Positions 1 to 8,229 of a stretch of DNA of 39,940 bases are shown piece after piece. Origin of the DNA: Pelotomaculum_B sp964543575 (GTDB lineage Bacteria; Bacillota; Desulfotomaculia; Desulfotomaculales; Pelotomaculaceae). Every line of letters begins with the position of its first letter. The stretch's first letter is position 1. The stretch is from positions 1 through 39,940 of the forward strand of contig CAZIYV010000012.1 in NCBI GenBank assembly GCA_964543575.1, read 5' to 3'. The position numbers and the translations under genes are program-made. The notes under the pieces are model-generated. The model saw only the letters and a list, made by a program, of their open reading frames with translations, ran no database searches and was not told the origin of the DNA.

Positions 1-209
1 TGCCGGACTGTGCTAAGGTTGCGGCTGTGGGCGCCGCCATGACAGGTGTGCCGGGAGTCATGGCTAAAATCGTAGAGGCGCTCGCCAGGGAAGACATCCA
101 GATTTTGCAGTCGGCCGATTCTTATACTACAATATGGGTTCTGGTAAAAATGGAAGACGCGGACAAAAGCATCCGCGCCCTGCACCAGCAGTTTGGCCAG
201 GAAATGTAG
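1..209 (+). CDS. dapG: Aspartate kinase, C-terminal end (partial)
   Basis: The open frame enters at the left edge (first whole codon at 3) and gives the last 68 residues of a protein ending at the TAG at 207-209. The residues CAKVAAVGAAMTGVPGVMAK and the later ILQSADSYTTIWVLV are typical of the C-terminal ACT domain of Firmicute aspartate kinase I (DapG), which phosphorylates aspartate in the first step of lysine/diaminopimelate synthesis. ACT domains bind the feedback amino acid; in DapG this is diaminopimelate. dapA follows after 30 bases, the usual dapG-dapA order. The catalytic domain lies outside the window, so only identity, not activity, can be judged. Confidence 0.9.
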   Translation, partial: PDCAKVAAVGAAMTGVPGVMAKIVEALAREDIQILQSADSYTTIWVLVKMEDADKSIRALHQQFGQEM

Positions 210-239
210 TAGAAGCCAGAGGGAATTATGTAAAAGAGG

Positions 240-1130
240 GTGAAAGACTTGAACATTGATTTTGGACGCGTTTTAACAGCCATGGTGACACCTTTCAACA
301 AGGATTTGAGTGTAAATTTTGACCTGGCGAGAAAACTGGCCAGGCACTTGATCAAATCCGGATCTGACGGGCTGGTTTTAACCGGCAGTACGGGAGAGAG
401 CCCGACGCTGACAAAGGAAGAGAAAATTGAGCTGTACAGGGTCGTAGTTGAAGAGGTGGGAGGCAAGGCTTCAGTTATAGCCAATACCGGTGGCAATTCA
501 ACTGCGGCTAGTATTACGCTTACCCAGGCCGCTCAAAAAGTCGGTATAGATGGTGTCATGCTGGTGGCGCCATATTATAACAAACCGTCCCAGGAAGGAT
601 CCTACAGGCATTTTAAGGCGGTGGCTGAAAGTACCGACCTGCCAATTATTTTATATAATATTCCAAGCAGGTCTTCCATAAACATACTGCCTCAGACGGT
701 AGTCAGGCTGGCTGAGGTTAGTAACATTGTCGCGATCAAGGAATCCAGCGGCAATATGGACCAGGTCAGCGAGTTAAGTTTGTCTCTGCCCGACAATTTT
801 GCCATCTACAGCGGTGATGACTCCTTAACCCTTCCTATCCTGGCGCTGGGCGGGAAAGGCGTAATAAGCGTGGCGTCACATCTGATTGGCGAACGCATCC
901 AGGATATGGTCAACGCTTTCACTTCCGGCAACATTACCCTGGCCACAGCTATACATCTGAAACTTTACCCTTTCTTTAAAGGATTATTTATAACCACCAA
1001 CCCTGTTCCTATCAAGTGCGCCCTTGGTTTGGCAGGCTGGCAGGTTGGCGCTCCCAGGCTGCCTTTGGTAGCGGCCACCGAATCTGAAAAAGAATCGCTT
1101 AAGGATTTAATGACCAGCTTCAAGCTTTAA
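240..1130 (+). CDS. dapA: 4-hydroxy-tetrahydrodipicolinate synthase
   Basis: Condenses pyruvate with aspartate semialdehyde, the committed step of the diaminopimelate/lysine branch; cytoplasmic, normally a tetramer. The 296-residue product has the usual family length. Visible marks are GSTGE at about residues 49-53, the catalytic tyrosine in LYNIPSR (Tyr139) and the Schiff-base lysine in AIKESSG (Lys167). The GTG start at 240 is preceded by AAAGAGG and lies 30 bases after dapG, so the two are likely co-transcribed. A perfect 12-bp hairpin follows the gene. In a sporulating organism the product also feeds dipicolinate made for spores; that role is inferred from family knowledge. Confidence 0.95.
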   Translation: MKDLNIDFGRVLTAMVTPFNKDLSVNFDLARKLARHLIKSGSDGLVLTGSTGESPTLTKEEKIELYRVVVEEVGGKASVIANTGGNSTAASITLTQAAQKVGIDGVMLVAPYYNKPSQEGSYRHFKAVAESTDLPIILYNIPSRSSINILPQTVVRLAEVSNIVAIKESSGNMDQVSELSLSLPDNFAIYSGDDSLTLPILALGGKGVISVASHLIGERIQDMVNAFTSGNITLATAIHLKLYPFFKGLFITTNPVPIKCALGLAGWQVGAPRLPLVAATESEKESLKDLMTSFKL

Positions 1131-1142
1131 AAATATTGCTAA

Positions 1143-1170
1143 AAAGGCTGCGGCGCTTGCCGCAGCCTTT
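1143..1170 (+). terminator. Hairpin after dapA
   Basis: A perfect 12-bp GC-rich stem (1143-1154 with 1159-1170) with a GCTT loop lies 12 bases after the dapA stop. The following T tract is poor (AAAACG), so termination may be incomplete. Confidence 0.6.
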
Positions 1171-1185
1171 AAAACGAATATGATG

Positions 1186-1214
1186 TTGTTTAAGATGGTA
1201 AAATAAATTATAAT
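1186..1214 (+). promoter_or_regulatory. Sigma-A promoter for rnj
   Basis: TTGTTT (1186-1191) and a perfect TATAAT (1209-1214) are separated by 17 bp. This predicts a start near 1221 and a leader of about 115 bases before the ribonuclease J gene. In the leader I see no known riboswitch. Confidence 0.55.
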
Positions 1215-1336
1215 TAAAACTAAGTTCAAGAGATCGGCCCTAAAACTATAGTCAAAATGCTTTTCCCCGCCTTCTCCTTAACTTGTCTCACCAGATCCGG
1301 GTAATTTTTTTTGTGTAAGGATAAGGAGGTGCGGAA

Positions 1337-3001
1337 TTGGCAAAAGAACCTAAATTGTCCCTTATTCCTCTGGGAGGACTGGGGGAAATCGGCAAAAACA
1401 TGATGGCGGTGAGATTTGGGGAAAGCATTTTAATCATTGACTGTGGTTTAATGTTTCCGGAAGAGGAAATGCTCGGAATAGATATCGTTATCCCGGATAT
1501 CACCTATTTACTGGATAATAGGGATTCTGTACTCGGGATTGTGTTGACCCACGGGCATGAGGATCATATCGGTGCCCTGCCATATGTGCTGCGACATTTA
1601 AATGTACCTGTGTACGGTACAAAACTTACACTCGGGTTGCTGCAGGGAAAACTGAAGGAGCAAAACGTTCTGGGGGAAGCTTCGCTGCATACGGTAAAAC
1701 CCAGGGACAGCGTTCAGATTGGTCCTTTTAAAGTGGAGTTTATCAGGGTGTCGCACAGCATTCCAGATGCGGTATCAGTTGCCGTGCACACTCCAATGGG
1801 TGTTGTATTCCATACGGGAGACTTCAAATTCGACTTAACCCCTGTGGACGGGCAGGTTACCGATTTTCACCGCCTGTCCCAATTAGGGGAAAAAGGCGTA
1901 CTGGTATTGTTGTCCGACAGCACCAATGCGGAGAGGCCGGGCTATACCATGTCTGAGCGGGTTGTGGGCAACACCTTTGACGAGAACTTTCGTCAGGCGA
2001 CGGAACGGATTATCATCACCACGTTCGCGTCTAACGTGCACAGGCTGCAGCAGGCTATTCAGGCAGCCTATAAGCATGGACGAAAGGTTGCCGTGGTCGG
2101 CAGGAGCATGGTAAATGTAATCACTGTCGCCACTGAACTGGGCTACATGGATATTCCAGAAGGACTCCTGATCGATCTGGACGAGGCCAACAAGCTGCCC
2201 AGGAACAAGATAGTGATACTTACTACCGGCAGCCAGGGTGAGCCGATGTCGGCCCTGACTAGGATGGCTTTGTCCGACCACCGGCAGGTGGACATAATGC
2301 CGGGTGATACGATCATTATCTCGGCAACGCCGATACCAGGCAACGAAAAGCTGGTGGCCCGCATTATTGACCAGCTGTTTAAGCAGGGGGCACGGGTTAT
2401 TTACGAGCTGGGTTCCGAGATCCATGTGTCCGGTCACCCCAACCAGGAGGAGCTGAAGCTGATGCTCAACCTGATCCGGCCAAAATTTTTTGTGCCGGTG
2501 CACGGGGAATACCGGATGCTCATTAAGCATGCTGAACTGGCCAAGGATGTGGGAATCCTGCCTGAAAACATTTTTGTGGCTGAAAATGGACAGGTTCTGG
2601 AATTCAGCCGTCGTTCAGGGCGAATGACCGGCAGAGTGACCGCCGGGAGAGTGCTGGTCGACGGTCTGGGAGTCGGAGACGTGGGAAACATTGTCCTGAA
2701 GGACCGCAAGCAGCTTTCCCAGGACGGTATCCTGATCGTAGTCCTGACGATAGACCATGCTACAGGCGAGGTTGTGGCCGGCCCGGACATTGTGTCAAGG
2801 GGTTTTGTTTACGTCAGGGAATCGGAACAACTGCTTGAAGAAGCCAAAACCAGGGTAAAAAGCGCCCTGGACAAATGTTCCGGAAAAGGCGTATCTGAGT
2901 GGTCATCTATAAAAGCTCAGGTCAGAGATGCACTGGGCAAGTTTCTTTACGAAAAAACAAGGAGAAGGCCTATGGTTTTACCAATCATCATGGAAATTTA
3001 G
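1337..3001 (+). CDS. rnj: Ribonuclease J
   Basis: Zinc-dependent exo/endoribonuclease of the metallo-beta-lactamase/beta-CASP superfamily, working in mRNA decay and rRNA maturation in Firmicutes. The 554-residue length is standard. The metal-binding motif THGHEDH is at residues 71-77 (His72, His74, Asp76, His77), and HTGDFKFD supplies a further metal ligand. The TTG start at 1337 is supported by a very strong AAGGAGGT 7 bases upstream. The position after dapA matches rnjB (ymfA) of B. subtilis. With no second copy in view I cannot say whether it acts as the J1 or J2 paralogue. RNase Y, the other main decay enzyme, is encoded at 26455. Confidence 0.95.
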   Translation: MAKEPKLSLIPLGGLGEIGKNMMAVRFGESILIIDCGLMFPEEEMLGIDIVIPDITYLLDNRDSVLGIVLTHGHEDHIGALPYVLRHLNVPVYGTKLTLGLLQGKLKEQNVLGEASLHTVKPRDSVQIGPFKVEFIRVSHSIPDAVSVAVHTPMGVVFHTGDFKFDLTPVDGQVTDFHRLSQLGEKGVLVLLSDSTNAERPGYTMSERVVGNTFDENFRQATERIIITTFASNVHRLQQAIQAAYKHGRKVAVVGRSMVNVITVATELGYMDIPEGLLIDLDEANKLPRNKIVILTTGSQGEPMSALTRMALSDHRQVDIMPGDTIIISATPIPGNEKLVARIIDQLFKQGARVIYELGSEIHVSGHPNQEELKLMLNLIRPKFFVPVHGEYRMLIKHAELAKDVGILPENIFVAENGQVLEFSRRSGRMTGRVTAGRVLVDGLGVGDVGNIVLKDRKQLSQDGILIVVLTIDHATGEVVAGPDIVSRGFVYVRESEQLLEEAKTRVKSALDKCSGKGVSEWSSIKAQVRDALGKFLYEKTRRRPMVLPIIMEI

Positions 3002-3030
3002 AAATTGGTTTTCACAGAAATGCAAATAAA

Positions 3031-3063
3031 GCAAAAGCCGCTATCAACGCGGCTTTCTGCTTT
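3031..3063 (+). terminator. Terminator after rnj
   Basis: An 8-bp stem AAAGCCGC/GCGGCTTT (3034-3041 with 3049-3056), extended by three more pairs across a bulge, is followed by TTTAT. It lies 30 bases after the ribonuclease J stop. Confidence 0.7.
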
Positions 3064-3084
3064 ATCATACATAAAAGTGCATAC

Positions 3085-3113
3085 TTAACAGATTTGGAAT
3101 TAAGATATACAAT
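3085..3113 (+). promoter_or_regulatory. Sigma-A promoter for the nitroreductase
   Basis: TTAACA (3085-3090), a 17-bp spacer and TACAAT (3108-3113) lie between the rnj terminator and the nitroreductase gene. The spacing is ideal and the hexamers each differ from consensus by one base. Confidence 0.6.
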
Positions 3114-3206
3114 AAATAGAAAGCATCAACACCGCATTTATTTTCAAGATGAATATCACTGAAGAACAGATTAAAAAATCCTTGGAAGATGAAGGGAGCG
3201 ACTGCA

Positions 3207-3713
3207 GTGGAGGCAATCTTAAAAAGACGCAGCATCAGGCAATATACGCAACAACCAATTCCCGAGGAAATATTTACAGAACTTTTAGAAGCGGGAATGT
3301 GTGCCCCGTCTGCGGGAAACGAACGTCCCTGGCAGTTTATTGTCATTACGGAGCGTTCTTTACTTGAGGGAATCACAAAATTTCATGAGTATTCTCAAAT
3401 GCTGAAGCAGGCCCCCGCAGCGATTATAGTCTGCGCGGACCTGACGTGTAATAAATATCCGGGCATTGACTACTGGGTTCAGGACTGTGCGGCAGCGACG
3501 GAGAACATACTGCTGGCCGCGCAGGACAAGGGTTTGGGGACGTGCTGGCTCGGAGTATATCCTAAAAAAGAGCGCATGGCAGGAATGAGCCGGTTATTGG
3601 AGTTGCCGGAACATATAGTTCCGTTTTCTGCAATTGCTGTCGGTTATCCGGCAGAAGTAAAGAGTGCCCGCTCCCGCTACGATGAATCAATGGTGCATCG
3701 TAATGGCTGGTAA
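3207..3713 (+). CDS. Nitroreductase family flavoprotein
   Basis: A short (about 168-residue) member of the FMN-dependent nitroreductase family. The N-terminal RRSIRQY is the conserved FMN-phosphate binding motif, followed by CAPSAGNERPW, and the C-terminal half has the family segment GLGTCWLGVYP. Such proteins reduce quinones, nitroaromatics or flavins with NAD(P)H; the physiological substrate cannot be read from sequence. I prefer the GTG at 3207 because AAGGGAG sits 8 bases upstream and the resulting start matches the family. An in-frame ATG at 3189 has a weaker site. The gene is monocistronic, between a terminator and the thiamine riboswitch operon. Confidence 0.85.
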   Translation: MEAILKRRSIRQYTQQPIPEEIFTELLEAGMCAPSAGNERPWQFIVITERSLLEGITKFHEYSQMLKQAPAAIIVCADLTCNKYPGIDYWVQDCAAATENILLAAQDKGLGTCWLGVYPKKERMAGMSRLLELPEHIVPFSAIAVGYPAEVKSARSRYDESMVHRNGW

Positions 3714-3771
3714 AAGGAAGCAAGAGAACTGTAGTTAAGCTTTTGAAAATAGCATAATACATAAATTTGTC

Positions 3772-3800
3772 TTGCTTTCATTGATGTCTTCTGATATCTT
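3772..3800 (+). promoter_or_regulatory. Promoter of the thiamine operon
   Basis: TTGCTT (3772-3777), a 17-bp spacer and TATCTT (3795-3800), with TG one base before the -10 (an extended -10), would start transcription about 34 bases before the TPP aptamer. Confidence 0.45.
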
Positions 3801-3840
3801 AAAAGTGATTATTAGATTTATGAGAATAACAACATAATAA

Positions 3841-3932
3841 ATGCAACGGGGAGCTGAAGTGATTCAGCTGAGAAAGAATGTGAGTTCTGACCCATTGAAC
3901 CTGATCTGGGTAATGCCAGCGTAGGGAGTGCA
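3841..3932 (+). promoter_or_regulatory. TPP riboswitch (THI element)
   Basis: The conserved THI-box parts are present in order: CGGGG near 3847, CTGAGA at 3868-3873, GACCC near 3889, and TAATGCCAGCGTAGGGA at 3911-3927. ATGCA (3841-3845) can pair with TGCAT (3928-3932) to close the P1 helix. It lies upstream of thiD-cytX-thiM-thiE and is followed by an intrinsic terminator. Transcription attenuation by thiamine pyrophosphate is therefore the likely mode. Confidence 0.95.
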
Positions 3933-3955
3933 TAGACGTTATTTAGGTGCGTTTG

Positions 3956-3997
3956 TAGCCTTTTACCCATTCAGGGTAAAAGGCTATTTCGATTTTT
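3956..3997 (+). terminator. Riboswitch-controlled terminator
   Basis: A perfect 13-bp stem (3956-3968 with 3974-3986, loop ATTCA) is followed by TTTCGATTTTT. It sits between the TPP aptamer and thiD, so it is probably the expression platform. Confidence 0.85.
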
Positions 3998-4041
3998 GGG
4001 GGTGATTTGCGGTTTCACGAGTAAAAAGATGGGGGGATTAT

Positions 4042-4839
4042 ATGAAAACCGTTTTAACTATCGCGGGATCTGATTCATGCGGCGGCGCTGGCATCCAGGC
4101 GGATCTGAAAACTTTCAGCGCGCTGGGCACTTACGGTATGAGCGTGATCACCGCTGTTACCGCACAAAACACCATGGGTGTGTTTGATGTGCGGGAACTG
4201 GATGTTGATATCATTAAAGGTCAGATCGACTGTCTTTTTGAAGATATCAGGATCGACGCTGTCAAGGTAGGCATGGTATCGAGTATTGAAATAATAGACG
4301 TGATCGGGGAGTGCCTGAAAAAGAACAGGGCGGTTAATATTGTGGTGGACCCGGTTATGGTATCCAAAAGCGGCTATCACCTGCTGAAGGAGGAAGCCAA
4401 GGATGAACTGGTCAAGGTGCTGTTTCCACTGGCTGAAGTGGTTACTCCCAACTTATTTGAGGCGGAACTGATCACAGGCGATAAAATCGAAAACCTGGAA
4501 CAGATGAAGAAAGCAGCCGTAAAAATTCACGGGCTCGGCGTTATTAAAGTGATTGTTAAAGGCGGTCACTTAACCGGTGACGCGATAGATGTGCTGTATG
4601 ACGGCAAGAGCTTTAGCTATCTGAAGGGGACAAGGATAGAGACCAAAAACACCCACGGTACCGGTTGCACTTTCTCTTCAGCCATCGCGGCCCTGCTGGC
4701 GAGGGGATACCCATTTCTGGAGACCGCCGGACTGGCGAAGGAGTATATCAATGGCGCCATTGAGAATTCATTGGAAATAGGGCGTGGTGTAGGGCCTACC
4801 AATCATTTTTGGAAATTATATCAAAAGGTGGGTTGTTAA
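4042..4839 (+). CDS. thiD: Hydroxymethylpyrimidine / HMP-phosphate kinase
   Basis: Phosphorylates hydroxymethylpyrimidine (HMP) and then HMP-phosphate to give the pyrimidine half of thiamine. The 265-residue product belongs to the ribokinase fold. TIAGSDSCGGAGIQAD at residues 6-21 binds the pyrimidine, VVDPVMVSKSG is at 101-111 and the anion-hole motif GTGCT is at 206-210. It is the first gene of the TPP-controlled operon. The stop TAA is one base before the cytX ATG, which suggests translational coupling. No thiC is in the window, so here the enzyme probably works mainly on imported HMP. Confidence 0.95.
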   Translation: MKTVLTIAGSDSCGGAGIQADLKTFSALGTYGMSVITAVTAQNTMGVFDVRELDVDIIKGQIDCLFEDIRIDAVKVGMVSSIEIIDVIGECLKKNRAVNIVVDPVMVSKSGYHLLKEEAKDELVKVLFPLAEVVTPNLFEAELITGDKIENLEQMKKAAVKIHGLGVIKVIVKGGHLTGDAIDVLYDGKSFSYLKGTRIETKNTHGTGCTFSSAIAALLARGYPFLETAGLAKEYINGAIENSLEIGRGVGPTNHFWKLYQKVGC

Positions 4840-4840
4840 A

Positions 4841-6061
4841 ATGAATGAAGCTAGAAGAACGGGTGGCTTTAGCTTTTTCACTCTCTGGTTTGGGGCGGCC
4901 GTGTCTCTGGCCGAGATCATGACAGGCAGTCTGATCGCTCCCCTAGGCTTGAAACAGGGTTTACTAGTGATCCTGGTCGGGCACCTGATCGGCGCTCTGA
5001 TTCTGGCTCTGGTTGGAGTAATCGGCTTCAGGGAAAAAAGTCCTTCGCTGAAGTCCAGCCGGCTTTCGCTGGGCAGGTACGGATCTTATATCATATCCGT
5101 CTTTAATATCATCCAGCTTATCGGATGGACGGCGATTATGCTGATCCAGAGCTCCAGGGCGCTGCAGTCGATTACAGACAAACTGTTCGGTTTCGAAAAT
5201 TTTTATATTTTAGTGGTTATTACAGGTGTTCTGGTTGTGATATGGGCCTTAAACACAGAAAACGCTATTAACACCATAAACCATCTTGCAGTTGGGCTGC
5301 TTCTGGTTTTGTGTTTGGTGATGCTGAAATCGGTTCTTACAGGAAACGAAGTGAAAGATATCACTTCAAATATAACCTTCGGGGCGGCGCTCGAATTGAG
5401 TATCATTATGCCGCTTACCTGGCTGCCTCTAATTTCCGATTACACCATGTTGGGCAAAAGCGCCAAGGGCAGTTTCTGGGGCAGTTTCGGGGGATATTTT
5501 ATAGGAAGTTCTTTCATGTATGTGATTGGGCTGGTATCCTCAATATATGCGGGCACACCGGACCCCATAGGAGTCTTAACCGGCCTCAACCTGGGGTTCT
5601 CGGCTTTACTTGTGGTGCTGCTGTCAACGGTTACCACAACCTTCCTTGACGTATATTCTGCTGTAATGTCTACCCTTAACCTAACTTTAAGGATCTCAAA
5701 GAAGAAACTGATCTTGATATTTGGTGCGCTGGGCATGCTGCTGGCAATGTATTTCCCCATGGAGCATTATGAACATTTTCTGTACATGATCGGCTCGCTC
5801 TTCGCGCCGGTTTTCTCCGTGGTGATTGCAGACTATTTTGTGTACAAGAAAAACAGGTCGGCGGAATTATTAAATGTACCGGGTCTGGCCGCTGCGGCGG
5901 TCGGAGTGGCGTCATACTATATAGTTATCGAACAGAATCTTGTAATCGGAGCCACCATCCCAGCCATGATAGTTACCACGGCTGTGTACGCTCTCTTCAG
6001 GTTTATTAAAAAAGCATTGACTATAAAGGAGGAGGAAAAATATGCTCGCCAAAATTGCTAA
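4841..6061 (+). CDS. cytX: NCS1-family transporter, probable HMP uptake (CytX)
   Basis: A 406-residue integral membrane protein with about 12 hydrophobic segments and the NCS1 (cytosine/purine permease) look, including SLAEIMTGSLIAPLG near the N-terminus and PLTWLPLISDYTM in the middle. Members of the CodB-like branch found under TPP riboswitches are known as CytX and are predicted to import hydroxymethylpyrimidine. That assignment rests on family and context, not on a residue that proves specificity. It sits between thiD and thiM and its end overlaps thiM by 20 bases. Confidence 0.85.
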   Translation: MNEARRTGGFSFFTLWFGAAVSLAEIMTGSLIAPLGLKQGLLVILVGHLIGALILALVGVIGFREKSPSLKSSRLSLGRYGSYIISVFNIIQLIGWTAIMLIQSSRALQSITDKLFGFENFYILVVITGVLVVIWALNTENAINTINHLAVGLLLVLCLVMLKSVLTGNEVKDITSNITFGAALELSIIMPLTWLPLISDYTMLGKSAKGSFWGSFGGYFIGSSFMYVIGLVSSIYAGTPDPIGVLTGLNLGFSALLVVLLSTVTTTFLDVYSAVMSTLNLTLRISKKKLILIFGALGMLLAMYFPMEHYEHFLYMIGSLFAPVFSVVIADYFVYKKNRSAELLNVPGLAAAAVGVASYYIVIEQNLVIGATIPAMIVTTAVYALFRFIKKALTIKEEEKYARQNC

Positions 6062-6845
6062 GACTATAAAAACAGTAAGGGAGAAAACTCCTCTGGTCCA
6101 GGCCATCACTAACTATGTAACCATCAACGACTGCGCCAACATACTGCTGTGCTTTGGCGCCTCACCCGCGATGTGCGAAGCAAAAGCCGAGGTCGAAGAC
6201 TTTGCCGGACTGATTTCTGCTTTATATATCAATATCGGTACCTTAACTGAGGAACAAAAAGAAGCGGCGATTCTTGCCGCCAGGAAAGCTTCAGCCCTAA
6301 ACAAGCCAATTGTACTGGATCCGGTTGCCTGTGGCGCTATACCCAGGAAAATGGACGTGATCAAGGAACTGCTTGAAACCGCCAAAATTTCAGTGATCAA
6401 GGGCAATATCGGGGAAATTAAATTTCTGGCCGGCTGTGCGGGGAAGGTCAGGGGTGTCGATTCAGTAGATGACGGGCAGGGGGCGGTTGAGGCCTGTATG
6501 TCGCTGGCCAGGCAGTATAACACAGTCGTGGCGGCTACAGGGAAGACTGATATTATCACGGACGGTGAGAGGACCTGCCTGATTCATAACGGAACGCCAA
6601 TGCTGACGCTGATCACAGGTGCGGGCTGCATGGCCGGCGCGCTCACAGCCGCTGCGGCAGGTGTCAGTGAGGATAGATTCATCTCCAGCGCCGCCGCGCT
6701 TATGGCTATGAGTATGGCCGGGGAAATGGCGGTTAATTCTCTGGAGAAGGCGCTGCCGGGGACTTTCAGAATGAGGTTATTTGATTATCTCTATAACCTG
6801 ACGGAAGACGATATATTAGAAGGAGGAAAGATCGCATGCCTGTAG
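6042..6845 (+). CDS. thiM: Hydroxyethylthiazole kinase
   Basis: Phosphorylates the thiazole alcohol for thiamine salvage. The 267-residue protein has the usual length. It shows QAITNYVTINDCAN near residues 20-33, VLDPVACGA at about 91-99 and the ITGAGCMAGA motif at 191-200, whose Cys196 is the expected catalytic residue. The ATG lies inside the end of cytX with a strong AGGAGGA 8 bases before it. The next gene, thiE, overlaps by 10 bases. Together with CytX and ThiD this gives salvage of both halves of the vitamin. Confidence 0.95.
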   Translation: MLAKIAKTIKTVREKTPLVQAITNYVTINDCANILLCFGASPAMCEAKAEVEDFAGLISALYINIGTLTEEQKEAAILAARKASALNKPIVLDPVACGAIPRKMDVIKELLETAKISVIKGNIGEIKFLAGCAGKVRGVDSVDDGQGAVEACMSLARQYNTVVAATGKTDIITDGERTCLIHNGTPMLTLITGAGCMAGALTAAAAGVSEDRFISSAAALMAMSMAGEMAVNSLEKALPGTFRMRLFDYLYNLTEDDILEGGKIACL

Positions 6846-7462
6846 ACTACAGCCTTTATCTTGTTACAGACAGAAGTATACTCAAAGGCAGGAGTTTGTT
6901 TGATGCTGTTGCTGAAGCGATAAGAGGCGGGGTAAACCTGCTGCAGCTCAGGGAAAAGGACGTGTGCAGCCGCGATTTTTATCAAATTGCTTTAAAATTA
7001 AAAGAGCTGGCCAACTCCTGTAATGTGCCGCTGATCATAAATGACAGGATGGATATAGCTCTGGCGGTAGACGCAGACGGGCTGCACATAGGGCAGGAGG
7101 ACCTGCCCCTGAAGGTTGCCAGAAAGCTTCTGGGACCGGGGAAGATACTGGGTTATTCCGTGTCCAACACAGCTGAGGCTGAATACGGGGAGAAAAACGG
7201 CGCCGATTATCTGGGAGCAGGCCCGGTATACCCTACCGGCAGCAAATTGGATACGGTAGATCCCATAGGTACAGACGGGATAAAAGTAATCAAGGAGAGT
7301 GTTTCCATACCCGTGGTGGCCATAGGCGGAGTCGGACTGGCCAATGCGGCTGAAGTGAAAAAATCAGGAGTTGACGGTATATCCGTCATATCCGCGATTT
7401 TGGGCAGTCCGCAGGTGGAAGAAAACGCCAGAAGCCTGAAAAATATCTGGAGGTCCTCATGA
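6836..7462 (+). CDS. thiE: Thiamine-phosphate synthase
   Basis: Joins HMP-diphosphate and thiazole-phosphate to form thiamine monophosphate. The 208-residue TIM-barrel protein shows LLQLREKD (residues 35-42), the pyrimidine-pocket INDRMDIALAVDADGLHIGQ (68-87) and GPVYPTGSK, all hallmarks of ThiE. The start at 6836 follows AGGAGGA and overlaps the end of thiM. The stop overlaps the following phosphatase gene by four bases (ATGA). Confidence 0.96.
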   Translation: MPVDYSLYLVTDRSILKGRSLFDAVAEAIRGGVNLLQLREKDVCSRDFYQIALKLKELANSCNVPLIINDRMDIALAVDADGLHIGQEDLPLKVARKLLGPGKILGYSVSNTAEAEYGEKNGADYLGAGPVYPTGSKLDTVDPIGTDGIKVIKESVSIPVVAIGGVGLANAAEVKKSGVDGISVISAILGSPQVEENARSLKNIWRSS

Positions 7463-8088
7463 GTATAGTGTTTTTCATTGATTTCGACGGCACCATCACC
7501 AAAACAGACACCTGCGCGGCCATGGTGCAAGCTTTTGCGGATGGTGGCTGGGAGACAATAAATGAAAAATGGGAGAGGAAGGAAATCTCCACAGAGGAAT
7601 GCGCGAATATGACCTTTAAGCTGTTTCGGGCAGATCTCAATGACGTAAAAAAACTGATGGACACTATTGAAATAGATGATTACTTTAAGGATTTTCTTAG
7701 TGTCTGCCGGGACAAGGGCTACGGAGTGTATGTGCTGAGCGACGGTTATGATTTCTGTCTTGAAACTGTGTTCAGAAAATATGATATAGATCTACCGTAC
7801 TATGCTAACAAGATGATCTATGAACAGGGGTTTGAAATAGAATGTCCCAATGCCAACCCTTCCTGCGGCATTTGCGGCACCTGTAAAACAAAACTTATTG
7901 AAAAGCTGAAAGGCGAAGGGAACTTGGTCATTTATATAGGGGACGGGTATTCCGACACCTGCCCGGCCATGAAGGCTGACGTTGTTTTTGCCAGGGACGC
8001 TTTATATAAGTTTTGCAAGGATAACGGGGTCAGCGCCAGATATTTTGATAACTTCAATGATATTATTTTATATTTACAAACCCGGTGA
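7459..8088 (+). CDS. HAD-IB phosphatase, MtnX-like, in the thiamine operon
   Basis: A 209-residue haloacid dehalogenase phosphatase. The nucleophile motif DFDGT is at residues 8-12 (Asp8, Asp10). LSDGYD is a motif II-like segment and YIGDGYSDTCPA is the metal-binding motif near the C-terminus. A cysteine cluster CGICGTCK resembles that in MtnX, the 2-hydroxy-3-keto-5-methylthiopentenyl-1-phosphate phosphatase. No other methionine-salvage gene is nearby. The gene overlaps thiE by four bases and is the last of the TPP operon. That placement suggests a thiamine-related phosphate ester such as thiamine monophosphate as substrate; this is inference only. Confidence 0.8.
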   Translation: MSIVFFIDFDGTITKTDTCAAMVQAFADGGWETINEKWERKEISTEECANMTFKLFRADLNDVKKLMDTIEIDDYFKDFLSVCRDKGYGVYVLSDGYDFCLETVFRKYDIDLPYYANKMIYEQGFEIECPNANPSCGICGTCKTKLIEKLKGEGNLVIYIGDGYSDTCPAMKADVVFARDALYKFCKDNGVSARYFDNFNDIILYLQTR

Positions 8089-8125
8089 TATCCCTTCCGG
8101 CAAATTAAAAACCTTGTCTCAGAAC

Positions 8126-8159
8126 AAAAAATACACAGGTATATACCCGTGTATTTTTT
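8126..8159 (+). terminator. Terminator of the thiamine operon
   Basis: The stem AAAAATACAC/GTGTATTTTT, plus GG/CC pairs beyond a mismatch, surrounds the loop TATATA. It lies 38 bases after the phosphatase stop and ends in a run of T. Confidence 0.8.
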
Positions 8160-8229
8160 GTGTTATAAATACATACTAAAAGAGCTGAATAAAGCAACTT
8201 TATAAAATAACATATCTGGAGTGAAAGCA

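Noticed and set aside
1883..2530. A 215-residue minus-strand open frame inside rnj
   Set aside because: It is the antisense of a conserved enzyme gene with no start signals; coding on the plus strand is certain.
3149..3367. A 72-residue open frame overlapping the start of the nitroreductase
   Set aside because: It is out of frame with a clear protein family, has no family resemblance and is covered by the nitroreductase.
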